A stretch of 64,000 bases of DNA from assembly GCA_033764335.1 (NCBI GenBank), contig JANRJC010000057.1, positions 57,087 through 121,086 on the forward strand. Direction: 5' to 3'. Below are positions 9,346 through 18,387 of the stretch, in pieces. The notes beneath the pieces are model-generated. The model was not told the DNA's origin, searched no databases, and saw only the letters and a list, made by a program, of their open reading frames with translations. The DNA comes from JAGQVA01 sp033764335. GTDB lineage: Bacteria > Bacteroidota > Bacteroidia > J057. The translations under genes were made by a program, and so were the position numbers. Numbering within the stretch: the first letter of the stretch is position 1; each line of letters opens with the position of its first letter.

Positions 9346-10374
9346 CTAATCCCGCAACAGTCGGTTTTTGCCTAAGGGCTTTTTTAGCAGGTAATAGAGG
9401 TATTCTCCTTTTACAATCTTTTCTGCGGGAAGCAACGTCCCCTCCATAGGCAACCGCTGAAGGTGGCGGGAGAAACTATCTTTTTTAATCCCTGCGCAGC
9501 CAAATGAGATCGAAACTTTTCCCGCTGAATACATGTCCTCAAAAAACTTCCGCCTAACACCAAAATCCGTAAAGGGAAAGGCAAAAGTATCGTCCGTGAT
9601 GTCTAATTCTTGGCGGAGATAAACAAGGCTGCCGTGAGTTTGCGCTTGTTGTTGCTCTGGGGAAATAAACCGGTACTCCGGATGATCCATACTATGCGCA
9701 CCGATGGTAAAACCTTCGTTTTTTAGCTCCTGTATCTGATTTTTTGTCAGGTAAGGCTTTTGGGTAGAAAGGAATTCGTCAAAATTCACCTCCAGCAGAG
9801 TGGCCGCCTCGTCGAGAATCGCCTGGTTGCCGTAACCTATCCTCATTAGTTTTTCAGTCAGGGAAAGCTTTGGTGGCAGAAGATAGGACGTAAGCAGATT
9901 TTCTAATTGGGAGAGACATGCAACGGAGAAAGAATTATTTTTAAGGCGATCAACCAGCAGACTGGCCTTATAGCGAAAAAAAAGTCCCTGATTATCCACA
10001 AAAGCAGAATTAACAAAAAAAGCAGCCGGGATTCCTTTTTCCCAGAGAACAGGAGCAACTTCATCATAGATTTCCCGCAGGCCATCGTCGAAAGACAGAA
10101 AAAAGGAAGGAGTTTTTATCGGTTTTTTTTCCAGAACATGCAGCTTAACCGCCTCAAAGTCTATCGGGTGAAAATGGCGCAGAAAAAAATCCATGTCCTT
10201 CCGAAACAATCGAACATTCCTCACGGGATATATATGCCGTATATGCGGCGCGGTGTCATCGGTACTGAGGTGATAAACCGGCAGAACCCACGGTTGTCCA
10301 CTTGCACTGCGCAACAGTGGAAGCGGGAAAGGCATGGCCAGATTTCCCCATGCGGGAACCAGAGTGGTTCGCAT
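9346..10374 (-). CDS. Polysaccharide deacetylase (NodB/CE4-like) family protein
   Basis: 342 residues. NodB motif 1 is visible as FFLSFDDGLREIYDE (Asp96, Asp97) and motif 2 as GAHSMDHPEY (His227, His231), giving the Asp-His-His metal site of CE4 esterases. The stretch IPAAFFVNS between them is also characteristic. There is no clear signal peptide, so a cytoplasmic or membrane-associated role in glycan or capsule precursor deacetylation is likely (inference). The ATG is 3 bases past the stop of the OmpA/PD40 gene, so the two are probably cotranscribed. Confidence 0.85.
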   Translation of the reverse strand: MRTTLVPAWGNLAMPFPLPLLRSASGQPWVLPVYHLSTDDTAPHIRHIYPVRNVRLFRKDMDFFLRHFHPIDFEAVKLHVLEKKPIKTPSFFLSFDDGLREIYDEVAPVLWEKGIPAAFFVNSAFVDNQGLFFRYKASLLVDRLKNNSFSVACLSQLENLLTSYLLPPKLSLTEKLMRIGYGNQAILDEAATLLEVNFDEFLSTQKPYLTKNQIQELKNEGFTIGAHSMDHPEYRFISPEQQQAQTHGSLVYLRQELDITDDTFAFPFTDFGVRRKFFEDMYSAGKVSISFGCAGIKKDSFSRHLQRLPMEGTLLPAEKIVKGEYLYYLLKKPLGKNRLLRD

Positions 10375-10376
10375 TG

Positions 10377-11951
10377 TTAAAACTGCTCTATCCAGATATG
10401 GATGTCCACACGGCGATTGAGTTTTCGGCCTTCCTCCGATCTATTGCTGGATGCAGCATTCGTATTGCCAAAATAGAGCGTTTTGAGCCGGGAAGGAGAT
10501 ACGCCTTTGGCGATCAGGTACGCCCGCACATTGCGGGCGCGGTATTCCGACAACTGCCAGTTGTCATCAAAGGTGCCGACAATGTCGGCATTTCCTTCAA
10601 TCACCAACATCAGATCTGGATTTTCCGTCAGGATCGTATAAACACGATCCAGTTCTCTTTTTGCCTCCGGCAAAATGTCTATTTTCCCTGATTCAAAGTA
10701 AACCGTGGATAAACGAGTATCCAGGCCGCCTGCTTTATCCGATTCCGTTTCAGCGGGTTTTTCTGTATCCTGTACCAGGGTAAAATCGTGGTTGATCTCT
10801 TTGTAATCTTTGATTCCGACCAAGTCAATTTTTGCCGTGTCAGACTTAAACCCCGCTTTTGAAGCGACCAGCAGAAACGACTTACCTACGGGTATAGTCG
10901 TTTGGTATTTTCCGTTGGCAGTATAAGCTCTTACCCCGCCTTCATCGGTATTGCCAGGAAGCCCAATTATGCGGATTGCAGCACCCACAGGAATATTGGT
11001 TTCGGCGATTTTTACTGTACCAAAAACCAGAGCCACCGGGTCGGGCTGAGCGTTTTTGTCCAGTTTTATCCGAGCAAGATCACTTCTTCCCGCCGAACCT
11101 TTTTCTGTGGCGATATAGGCATATTCGCCGGAAGCGGGGATCGAATAATTGGCTTCAAAGCCGGGAGTATTGACCGACGGACCGAGGTTTTCGGGTTTGG
11201 ACCAGGTAAGCCAGGAGTCATCGAGTCGGCGGGTAACGTATATGTCAAAACTTCCCAGTCCGCCTTCACGGTCGCTGGCAAAATAGAGGGTTTTATTATC
11301 GGCAGCAATAAAAGGCGAAGCGTCACTGGAAGAACTATTTACCGTCGGGCCGAGGTTTTTGGGGCGGGTCCAGGCTCCGTCCTCTTTTTGAAAGCTGATA
11401 TAAAGATCATTGGAACGGCTACCCGGCAATTCGCTAAAATACAAAAGTAAAGTTTTCCCACTATTGGCCAGGTATCCGCCGAGGTAGATGCCTTTTACCA
11501 TATCGGTAAGACCTTCGATGTTCAGCGCTGATGGGGGTCCCCAGCCCTCTGGCGTGCGCTCACGGATGGAAAAACCCAATCCTTTGTAAGCCCCTTTTTC
11601 ATACGCACCGAAGATAAAAATCGAATTACCGTCAGGGCTGATAGACTGGATACCGTTGATTCTTTGGCTATTAAAAGATTTGCCCAGATTGGTGGCAGGG
11701 GACCAGTTTTTTGTATTGGGATCAAAAGAAGATACCCAGGTATCTTCCGTTCCATTGATACCCGATTGATTCTGCGGGTGATTTTTGCGGGTAAAATACA
11801 GGGTTTTACCATCCGGAGTTACCACAGGGGCCAACTCGTCATATTCCGAATTTATGCCTTTGCCCAGGTTTTCAAACTTTGGCTCGGTCTGTGCGTGGAT
11901 TTTTTGTACCAAAAATCCTAACCCAAGCAGTAGAAAAATAATCTTTTTCAT
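10377..11951 (-). CDS. OmpA-family protein with PD40 beta-propeller repeats
   Basis: 524 residues with a signal peptide ending ...QKIHAQ. Residues 25-300 hold PD40/WD40-like blades, seen as repeats of the type DGKTLYFTR, DNKTLYFASDREGG and LGPSVNTPG. A CRD-like beta-sandwich follows (GTVKIAETNIPVGAAIRI...), then a C-terminal OmpA/MotB peptidoglycan-binding domain (VYFESGKIDILPEAKRELD ... LNRRVDIHI). This architecture is widespread in Bacteroidota envelope proteins and would anchor an outer-membrane or periplasmic assembly to peptidoglycan. It lacks the N-terminal TPRs of the second such protein at 46588. It is first in a leftward run. Confidence 0.88.
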   Translation of the reverse strand: MKKIIFLLLGLGFLVQKIHAQTEPKFENLGKGINSEYDELAPVVTPDGKTLYFTRKNHPQNQSGINGTEDTWVSSFDPNTKNWSPATNLGKSFNSQRINGIQSISPDGNSIFIFGAYEKGAYKGLGFSIRERTPEGWGPPSALNIEGLTDMVKGIYLGGYLANSGKTLLLYFSELPGSRSNDLYISFQKEDGAWTRPKNLGPTVNSSSSDASPFIAADNKTLYFASDREGGLGSFDIYVTRRLDDSWLTWSKPENLGPSVNTPGFEANYSIPASGEYAYIATEKGSAGRSDLARIKLDKNAQPDPVALVFGTVKIAETNIPVGAAIRIIGLPGNTDEGGVRAYTANGKYQTTIPVGKSFLLVASKAGFKSDTAKIDLVGIKDYKEINHDFTLVQDTEKPAETESDKAGGLDTRLSTVYFESGKIDILPEAKRELDRVYTILTENPDLMLVIEGNADIVGTFDDNWQLSEYRARNVRAYLIAKGVSPSRLKTLYFGNTNAASSNRSEEGRKLNRRVDIHIWIEQF

Positions 11952-12062
11952 GTCTATGGTCCGATAAGGATAAAGACTAAAGTCTGTTTAGTATTTTGCC
12001 CCAAGTTAGGATTTTCGTAGTAATTTTACAGCCCTTCACCCCAACCTTTTCCTTTATTGCCT

Positions 12063-12716
12063 ATGATTTCGATCCAGACTTTCATTTTTAACCCTTTTCA
12101 GGAGAATACTTATGTGGTTTCCGACGATACCGGAGCTTGCGCAATCATTGATCCGGGGTGTTATTCACAGTCTGAGCAGCAGGCACTTTACCGATATATA
12201 GAAAAGAACAAACTACAGGTACAACTATTGCTCAACACCCATGGCCACATTGATCACATGCTGGGCAACTACTTTGTAAAAGATACCTGGCAGGTGCCTT
12301 TTGTTACCCATCGCCTCGTCGTACCCGAACTCGAAAGTACAAAAGTTTATGGAGCGACGATGGGTATTTTTCCCCACCCCTCCCCTGCCCCTGATAAGTT
12401 TGTGGAGGAAGGCGACACTGTAAAGTTTGGCGAGACCGAACTGGAAGTATTGTTTACTCCGGGGCATTCGGCGGGTCATATCAGTTTTTTGCACCGGCTT
12501 TCAGGGAATATATTCTCCGGCGATGTATTGTTTCAGGGGAGTATCGGTCGTACCGACCTTCCCGGAGGCTCCTTTCCCCAACTGATGCGCACGATCTACG
12601 ACAAATTTCTCACGTTGAACGATAGTGTAGTTGTACACTGCGGTCACGGCCCTTCGACGACGATCGGAAAAGAGCGAAGGAGCAATAACTTCATTTTGAA
12701 TTATCCGCCGGAGTAA
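12063..12716 (+). CDS. MBL-fold metallo-hydrolase (glyoxalase II-like)
   Basis: 217 residues from the ATG at 12063; a TTG two codons earlier is less likely. The metallo-beta-lactamase metal site is complete: THGHIDH (His60, His62, Asp64, His65), then FTPGHSAGH, SGDVLF and HCGHG. The order and spacing fit the small glyoxalase-II-like/YcbL hydrolases that act on thioesters. The substrate cannot be assigned from sequence. It is transcribed divergently from the OmpA/PD40 gene and ends 26 bases before a convergent regulator gene. Confidence 0.88.
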   Translation: MISIQTFIFNPFQENTYVVSDDTGACAIIDPGCYSQSEQQALYRYIEKNKLQVQLLLNTHGHIDHMLGNYFVKDTWQVPFVTHRLVVPELESTKVYGATMGIFPHPSPAPDKFVEEGDTVKFGETELEVLFTPGHSAGHISFLHRLSGNIFSGDVLFQGSIGRTDLPGGSFPQLMRTIYDKFLTLNDSVVVHCGHGPSTTIGKERRSNNFILNYPPE

Positions 12717-12742
12717 GACGAAGAGGGTAAAGTCAAAACCAA

Positions 12743-13237
12743 CTATCCTGCTTTATTCAATAGATCATTTAGCTTGTATTGCTTATAGTTCGCAGAATTT
12801 TCCTGATGAGCAGCCCAAATATCCCCTTTACTTTGAATATTTAGCCAAATAGCTGGGTCTATATTAAATATATGGCCTAGTTTTAAAACCAAATCTCGAT
12901 TAAACCTTCGGGTTCCTTTCAAAAGGGCACTTAGATTAGAACTATTAATGCCGATATAGGTGGCAAAGTCTTTATGATAGACGCCTATGATTTCGATAAG
13001 ATCTTCAAGAAATTTGCCCACAGGAATTACCTGTTTCGGAGACGGATCATTCAGATACGTTTCCATACGATATTTTATGCCTGATATTTTTATCTGCATT
13101 TTATCCGTTGATGAAACTTGAGAAGAATAAGTTTCTATTTGTTCTCTTAAACCCCGAAAATCTTCACTATTGGGGTTAATAAGACCTGAACCCAAGCCTA
13201 TAATTTCGTCTTCCCACTCATGATTTTTTTTACGCAT
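12743..13237 (-). CDS. HigA-like helix-turn-helix protein (probable antitoxin)
   Basis: 164 residues. The C-terminal two thirds form an XRE/Cro-type helix-turn-helix: FATYIGINSSNLSALLKGTRR with the following helix LVLKLGHIFNIDPAIWLNIQ, which is the HigA-family signature (the IDPAIWLN segment is typical). The first 70 residues are charged and helical. Gene order places it second, 21 bases after a GNAT-fold-like gene, and a palindrome covers their promoter, as expected for an autoregulated toxin-antitoxin unit. That it neutralises the upstream product is inference. Confidence 0.75.
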   Translation of the reverse strand: MRKKNHEWEDEIIGLGSGLINPNSEDFRGLREQIETYSSQVSSTDKMQIKISGIKYRMETYLNDPSPKQVIPVGKFLEDLIEIIGVYHKDFATYIGINSSNLSALLKGTRRFNRDLVLKLGHIFNIDPAIWLNIQSKGDIWAAHQENSANYKQYKLNDLLNKAG

Positions 13238-13258
13238 AACTTTTCCAGACTTAGTTTT

Positions 13259-13744
13259 CTACGTTAGATACTGAGCAATCAATCTTTCACCCTGAATTGG
13301 ATCAATATACATTTTCTGACCTAGTGTTCTGATAGCTCCGTATTTTTTTTCATATAACCCGATAAGGTCTGTTTTACTTTCAAAAGTAAGGAATCCTTGA
13401 TAATTGCCTTTACCGTTTTCTATACTAAACCTGCAACCAAAGGCAATTAATATGCCTGCTACGTTTTCATATTTTTTCCCTTTTCCAATATTATGAGGGG
13501 CAAGTTCCAGATTGTTCATAAAAACCATCTCATCAAAATAGATTGACATCATTATTAAGCCTTCTACTTTATCCGGACTTTTATTCAGGCATAATTTGTA
13601 GAAGTATGCCCCTTCTATCTTTGTCAATTCTCTCCATTTAAAATTCCAACCCTCTTTCTTTGATGGCATATTGTACAAGGCCGCACTACTGATCGTCGCC
13701 GGATGAAAATACCTTGTTTCAACTTCTTTGAGATTTACTCGCAT
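13259..13744 (-). CDS. Possible GNAT-fold protein, putative toxin partner of the HigA-like gene
   Basis: 161 residues, no named family recognised with certainty. Segments NLELAPHNIG, VAGILIAFGCRFS and FLTFESKTDLIGLYEKKYGAIRTLGQKMYID have the strand-helix rhythm and positions of an acetyltransferase (GNAT) core, and I recall this pattern in small Bacteroidota proteins paired with XRE regulators. No RxxGxG/A loop is present, so activity is uncertain. It is the first gene of a two-gene unit with the HTH gene. The start ATG at 13744 is preceded by a TAnnTTTG element and a palindrome. Confidence 0.55.
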   Translation of the reverse strand: MRVNLKEVETRYFHPATISSAALYNMPSKKEGWNFKWRELTKIEGAYFYKLCLNKSPDKVEGLIMMSIYFDEMVFMNNLELAPHNIGKGKKYENVAGILIAFGCRFSIENGKGNYQGFLTFESKTDLIGLYEKKYGAIRTLGQKMYIDPIQGERLIAQYLT

Positions 13745-13764
13745 TTATCATTTAAATCACAAAA

Positions 13765-13785
13765 CAAATATATCAAAAATTGATA
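13765..13785 (-). promoter_or_regulatory. Promoter with overlapping palindromic operator for the toxin-antitoxin-like pair
   Basis: On the minus strand TATATTTG (13765-13772) fully matches TAnnTTTG, about 20 bases before the ATG. Immediately upstream and overlapping it is the perfect palindrome TATCAAAAATTGATA (13771-13785). A further TATCAA half-site lies near 13800. A regulator bound here would block the polymerase, which fits autoregulation by the HTH protein. Confidence 0.6.
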
Positions 13786-13981
13786 ACAAATTAAATTATT
13801 TATCAATAATAGGGAATTTTTTATCGAACCATCCCCTCTACTTCCCCTCCATTTTGTTCGTATCTGACACTTTCTCATGCAAAAACTGTCTTTTTTTTGT
13901 AAAAATGTAGGATTTTACAGAGATTGACACAAAAACCGCTTGTTGTGCAATAAAGTTACTAAATGCTTATAATCTGAAACC

Positions 13982-14323
13982 ATGCTGGGCTTACTGTTGA
14001 TTTACTTTATCGGGAAAAATTTTTACGAGTTGGCCGATGACTACGAAAAAAGCAAATGGGGATTTGCGATACTGGGAGTCGTTTCCTACTACTTAGGAAC
14101 TTTTCTGGGAGGAATTATACTTTCGATCATTTTAGAAATATCGGGTACTAATTCTTTAGACGATATCAATAGTATGCTTGTAAGTCTGATAGCTCTGCCT
14201 TTTGGTTTATTAAGCTGCATCGGTCTCTATTTTATACTAAAAAGAAACTGGGAAAAAAACCGGGAAGCCACAGAAAGCATTATTGATAACATCGGGAAGG
14301 GGGACCATTCCGATGACAACTGA
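13982..14323 (+). CDS. Small integral membrane protein, three predicted TM helices
   Basis: 113 residues, unrecognised. Three hydrophobic segments: MLGLLLIYFIGKNFYEL, a longer one covering GFAILGVVSYYLGTFLGGII, and SLIALPFGLLSCIGLYFIL, then a charged cytoplasmic-type tail (KRNWEKNREATES...). No catalytic motif. Coding quality is ordinary. It is convergent with a 56-residue membrane ORF on the other strand. Confidence 0.65.
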   Translation: MLGLLLIYFIGKNFYELADDYEKSKWGFAILGVVSYYLGTFLGGIILSIILEISGTNSLDDINSMLVSLIALPFGLLSCIGLYFILKRNWEKNREATESIIDNIGKGDHSDDN

Positions 14324-14352
14324 TTAACCTACAAAATGGACAGTCCTTATTG

Positions 14353-14523
14353 TTACGGCCCTACCAAAAATACAGGGTCGTCATCTGCCAAAAAGGTTTT
14401 TTCAGGGGTGGAATTCGATTCGTGGGTTTGGTTGGATCTGTATTCGTTCATTACTCCGAGAAGGGTTGCCAGGAAAAATGTGCCCCAAAAGACACAAACA
14501 ATTACATCTAATACCAGTTCCAT
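14353..14523 (-). CDS. 56-residue single-TM membrane protein (small ORF)
   Basis: Minus-strand ATG at 14521-14523 to TAA at 14353-14355. The peptide starts MELVLDVIVCVFWGTFFL and continues ATLLGVMNEYRSN, giving one hydrophobic helix, followed by a polar, acidic tail (EKTFLADDDPVFLVGP). TAG and TAA codons directly precede the ATG, fixing the start. A -33/-7 promoter pair of the Bacteroidota type with ideal 20-base spacing lies just upstream. A short plus-strand frame covering the same bases (14336-14539) has poor composition and is rejected. Confidence 0.5.
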   Translation of the reverse strand: MELVLDVIVCVFWGTFFLATLLGVMNEYRSNQTHESNSTPEKTFLADDDPVFLVGP

Positions 14524-14530
14524 TTACTAC

Positions 14531-14562
14531 CAAAGTTGAATTTTACCATTCAGAATCTCAAT
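14531..14562 (-). promoter_or_regulatory. Putative promoter of the 56-residue membrane ORF
   Basis: Minus-strand ATTG (14559-14562), 20 bases, then CAACTTTG (14531-14538), one mismatch from TAnnTTTG. The transcript would begin within a few bases of the ATG, giving almost no 5' leader. Confidence 0.45.
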
Positions 14563-14747
14563 TGTTTTAATACTTTGCTGCTGCAAGAACCGAGCCATGG
14601 GATCGCATCTCGCGCTGTCTGTTCGCCTATTGTCAATATTATTTCATGCAGCCATATTCACACCTTACTTTGACTATTGTATTAATAATTAATAAATTTT
14701 CCCCCAATTGAAAAAACCTGTATTCACCTGATTATTACCTGAAAGTC

Positions 14748-15275
14748 ATGTCAAAATACCCTGTACTTAATTTCCAGAAATGGATAAATGACAACCGCTC
14801 TCTGCTCAAACCTCCGGTGGGCAATAAGGTAGTCTATGACGAAACCGAAGATTTTATCATCATGGTCGTCGGCGGCCCCAATTCACGGACCGATTATCAT
14901 TTCAATGAAACCGAAGAGTTCTTCTATATGCTCGAAGGAGAAATGGTGCTGAAAATTCAGGAAGAGGGGCAGCCTGTTGACATACCGATCAAAGAGGGAG
15001 AAATTTTTCTTTTGCCGCCCAAAGTGCCTCATTCTCCTCGCCGCCCCGCCGGAAGTATTGGCCTGGTGATTGAGCGCAAACGCGGTAGTCAGCATACCGA
15101 CGGTTTGTTGTGGTTTTGCCAAAACTGTAACCACAAACTCTACGAAGAATATTTCCCCCTCGAAAATATCATGACTCAGATGCAGGGCATATTTGCGAAG
15201 TTTTATGCCTCCGAAGAACTCCGCACCTGCAAAAACTGCGGTACGGTCATGCCTATTCCCCCTAAAGCCGTCTGA
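14748..15275 (+). CDS. nbaC: 3-hydroxyanthranilate 3,4-dioxygenase
   Basis: 175 residues. Opens the ring of 3-hydroxyanthranilate to 2-amino-3-carboxymuconate semialdehyde, which leads to quinolinate and NAD or to full catabolism of tryptophan. Cupin iron ligands are visible as His51 and Glu57 (YHFNETEEFF) and His95 (PPKVPHSPRRP). The C-terminal rubredoxin-like metal site of bacterial homologues is present as two CxxC pairs (CQNC at 124-127, CKNC at 161-164). No other kynurenine-pathway gene is adjacent. About 200 bases upstream (14540-14747) I see no gene and no clear promoter. Confidence 0.95.
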   Translation: MSKYPVLNFQKWINDNRSLLKPPVGNKVVYDETEDFIIMVVGGPNSRTDYHFNETEEFFYMLEGEMVLKIQEEGQPVDIPIKEGEIFLLPPKVPHSPRRPAGSIGLVIERKRGSQHTDGLLWFCQNCNHKLYEEYFPLENIMTQMQGIFAKFYASEELRTCKNCGTVMPIPPKAV

Positions 15276-15361
15276 ACAACATAGGGTTTATAATGGTTAG
15301 GTTGTATGTAACTGAAAAGTTGTAGTTTTATGGTTTTGGTCAAACCCCTATTTACAATTAT

Positions 15362-18300
15362 ATGAAACCAAAGTCTTTACTTTTTCTGATTTCCCTTCTG
15401 TTGATTCATACGGGCCTGTTTGCTCAGGCAGAAATGAATGTGGACAAAGTTGATCCTACCCTTATTTCTGCCATAGAGCAAAATGCCGAGGCTTTTTATC
15501 CGGTATATATTCTGCTGGAAGATCAGTTGGATATGATCGAAATGAATGAGAATTTTAATAAACTCAAAACCTCTCTGGAGGATCGTTCTTATATCGCCAT
15601 CAACGCCCTCCAGGCTAAAGCTGCATCTACTCAAGGTCCCTTACTCAATTATCTCCACTCGTTGCCGGGAGTAGAACCCGCCAGCATCCAAGCCTTCTGG
15701 ATTACCAATGTGATTTATGCAGAATTAAACGGCAGCGCGGTAAAAGACTTGAGCAAAAGAATAGATGTCGGGCAACTTGAGTTGGTCGTCCTCCCAAAGG
15801 TGGAGGAAATGAAAAATACGAAGATGCTTCCCGCCAGACCCGCCCACTCCGTCGGGGGGCATGAAGTAGGGCATACCGTCATCAACGCTCCGGCGATGTG
15901 GTCATTGGGTTATACCGGTGCCGGAAGGAAAATCCTCGTCATTGATACCGGTGTGGACGGTGGCCATCCGGCCTTGAAATATAATTATTGGGGCAATTTT
16001 GTCCCCCATAACCAAGCCTGGTTTGCGGTTAGTTCCAAACCGGAACCCGAAGATTGTACCACTTCCAGCCATGGCTCCCACGTAACCGGAATCGCCGTAG
16101 GGCTGGATCGCATCACCCACGACACCATCGGTGTGGCTTTTAATGCCGCATGGATGGGTGCTGCCGCTATCCAAGATGAACCCTCCTGCACCAGTGCTGC
16201 CAGTACAATCTCCGCTATGCAATGGGCCATCAACCCCGACGGAAATGCCTCAACCATTACTGACCGACCGGATGTGGTCAACAACTCCTGGGGAGGGGAT
16301 ACGGCTTCTACCATGAATCCGGCTCTGTGTACCAGTGCCACGGTCTCTGCAGTCAACTCATTGGAGGCGGTAGGCATTGCCGTTATTAAATCCGCCGGAA
16401 ATCTCGGCGAACTCGGCCCTCAATCACTTCCTGCTTCTGGCTATGCCAATTTTACCCTCGTAAATGCTTTTGCAGTCGGTGCGATTAATGGATTTAATCC
16501 CAACCTGCCTCGCGCATCTTTTTCTTCTCAGGGTCCTTCGATCTGCGGTGGTACCGGCTCACTTCTGATCAAACCCGAAGTAGTGGCTCCCGGAGTAAAT
16601 ATCCGATCCTCTATAATTGGAGGATATGCGCAGTATGAAGGAACCTCTATGTCCGCTCCCATGGTATCCGGTGCATTTTTGTTGCTCAAAGAAGCCTTTC
16701 CCACTCTTACCGGCGAACAAATCAAACTGGCTCTCTATTACAGTGCCGTTGACCTTGGTCCCGCAGGCGAAGACAATCAGTACGGCATGGGCCTCATAGA
16801 TGTGTTGGCTGCTTACAACTACCTCATTTCCCAGGGAAATACGCCCGTTACAACTTCGTTGGATAAAGATGCTATGGTTGTATCCGTAGAACAACAAGGC
16901 GAGGGGATTTGTGACTCGGTGATCATACCGGAGATTCTGGTAAGGAATAATGGTAAAACTGCCTTTACTTCGCTGGAAATCGCTTATGAAATTTCGGACG
17001 GCACGTCCGGAACTTATACCTGGAATGGAAACCTCAGCCCCTCACAGTCTCAGACGATTTTGCTTCCGACGGTAGCCCTTTCCAAAGGATATTATACCAT
17101 TGACATCGAAATCACGAAGGTGGACGGGGCAACTGATCCTGTTTTTGTGGATAATCTGGGATCGGGTTCTTTTGCCCTCCTCGGTGATGATACCCCCGTT
17201 TCCAGCCCGATAAATGTGTGTAACGGTTCGCAGGGAATGCTTACTGCCACCTCACCTTCGAGTGACGTAACTTTCAAGTGGTATGAATCGCCATCCTCCA
17301 CCACTTACGTAGGCGAAGGTTCCAGTTTCATCACCCCCACCCTCACCGGAAATAAAAGCTATTATGTGGCATCGGTAACTCAGTTTAACCTGGGTATGGC
17401 CGCGAAAGAATTAGGGGCCGGTTTTTTCGTTCAACAAAATACCAGCTACCTCATTTTCGATGTAAAATATCCCGTTTTCCTTAAATCGGTGAAAGTCTAT
17501 GCCGGAGCCGCCGGTTCGCGTACTTTTCTTCTGCGGAGTTCCAATGGTACTACCCTCGGAAGCAGGATTGTCAACCTTGTTGCAGGAGAACAGAGAGTGG
17601 ACCTGAACTTCGCCATTCCCATTGGTGAAGGCTATCAGCTAGGATTGGGTGGCTCGACGGGAAATCTTTATTCTAATGCCAGCGGTTATACTTTCCCCTT
17701 AGACTATAACGGTGTTATTTCCATTACCGGCTCGAATAATACCCTGTACCATCATTTCTATGACTGGGAGGTGGAATACGAAAGCCCCTGCGGTCGTGCT
17801 TTTACTTTTGCCACGGTTTCAAGTGGAAATGTCGTAGCCGGGTTTACGGCTAGTGATACAACGGTAGATATCTCCGACGCTTCTTCCGTAAAATTCACTA
17901 ATACTAGTACCGGAGCGACAACCTATCTTTGGAGTTTTGGCGATGGGACTACCAGTACAGATGCCAATCCTTCTCATAATTATTTTGCTCCCGGCGAATA
18001 TCTGGTGGGACTTTCTTCCAGTGGCAGCAGTTTTTGCTCTGACGCAGTTGCCATGACGATTCATGTGACCGGCGACTACCCTTACAATGTGGCAATTGAA
18101 GACGATATCTATCAATTTGGCCGTATTACTGTTTATCCCAACCCTGGTTCCGGCGCGTTTAACCTGGTATTTGAACTGGATCGCCGGTATGAAACCGAAA
18201 TTGGCGTTTATGACCAGTTGGGTAAAAAGGTGCTGAATTTTGACAAAACTGAATACCAGAATGATCAATTACAGCTTGATCTTTCGGGTCAGAGCAACGG

Positions 18301-18370
18301 TATTTATTACCTCCGGATTGGAGTTGGCGGACAATCAGTGGTCAAAAAACTGGTTAAAACTCATCAGTAA
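15362..18370 (+). CDS. Secreted subtilisin-like (S8) protease, array copy 1
   Basis: 1002 residues. Order: signal peptide (1-22, ...LFAQ); an I9-like propeptide region ending with AFWITNVIYAEL and SKRIDV; S8 catalytic domain with Asp195 (VIDTGVD), His237 (SHGSHVTG), oxyanion Asn in SAGNLGE and Ser429 (GTSMSAPMV); a CARDB-like domain; an Ig-like CHU_C-associated domain; an extra beta-rich module (about 685-815); a PKD domain (FGDGTT near 860); and a T9SS type A sorting domain (YPNPGSG near 924 to the end). Unusually the residue after Ser-Met-Ser-Ala-Pro is Met, where nearly all S8 enzymes have His. It is the first of four tandem paralogues and follows 3-HAO by 86 bases. Confidence 0.93.
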   Translation: MKPKSLLFLISLLLIHTGLFAQAEMNVDKVDPTLISAIEQNAEAFYPVYILLEDQLDMIEMNENFNKLKTSLEDRSYIAINALQAKAASTQGPLLNYLHSLPGVEPASIQAFWITNVIYAELNGSAVKDLSKRIDVGQLELVVLPKVEEMKNTKMLPARPAHSVGGHEVGHTVINAPAMWSLGYTGAGRKILVIDTGVDGGHPALKYNYWGNFVPHNQAWFAVSSKPEPEDCTTSSHGSHVTGIAVGLDRITHDTIGVAFNAAWMGAAAIQDEPSCTSAASTISAMQWAINPDGNASTITDRPDVVNNSWGGDTASTMNPALCTSATVSAVNSLEAVGIAVIKSAGNLGELGPQSLPASGYANFTLVNAFAVGAINGFNPNLPRASFSSQGPSICGGTGSLLIKPEVVAPGVNIRSSIIGGYAQYEGTSMSAPMVSGAFLLLKEAFPTLTGEQIKLALYYSAVDLGPAGEDNQYGMGLIDVLAAYNYLISQGNTPVTTSLDKDAMVVSVEQQGEGICDSVIIPEILVRNNGKTAFTSLEIAYEISDGTSGTYTWNGNLSPSQSQTILLPTVALSKGYYTIDIEITKVDGATDPVFVDNLGSGSFALLGDDTPVSSPINVCNGSQGMLTATSPSSDVTFKWYESPSSTTYVGEGSSFITPTLTGNKSYYVASVTQFNLGMAAKELGAGFFVQQNTSYLIFDVKYPVFLKSVKVYAGAAGSRTFLLRSSNGTTLGSRIVNLVAGEQRVDLNFAIPIGEGYQLGLGGSTGNLYSNASGYTFPLDYNGVISITGSNNTLYHHFYDWEVEYESPCGRAFTFATVSSGNVVAGFTASDTTVDISDASSVKFTNTSTGATTYLWSFGDGTTSTDANPSHNYFAPGEYLVGLSSSGSSFCSDAVAMTIHVTGDYPYNVAIEDDIYQFGRITVYPNPGSGAFNLVFELDRRYETEIGVYDQLGKKVLNFDKTEYQNDQLQLDLSGQSNGIYYLRIGVGGQSVVKKLVKTHQ

Positions 18371-18387
18371 CTAACTAACGGCTTATT

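Noticed and set aside
14336..14539. A 67-codon plus-strand ORF
   Set aside because: Composition is poor and it is opposite the better-supported 56-residue membrane ORF with its own promoter.
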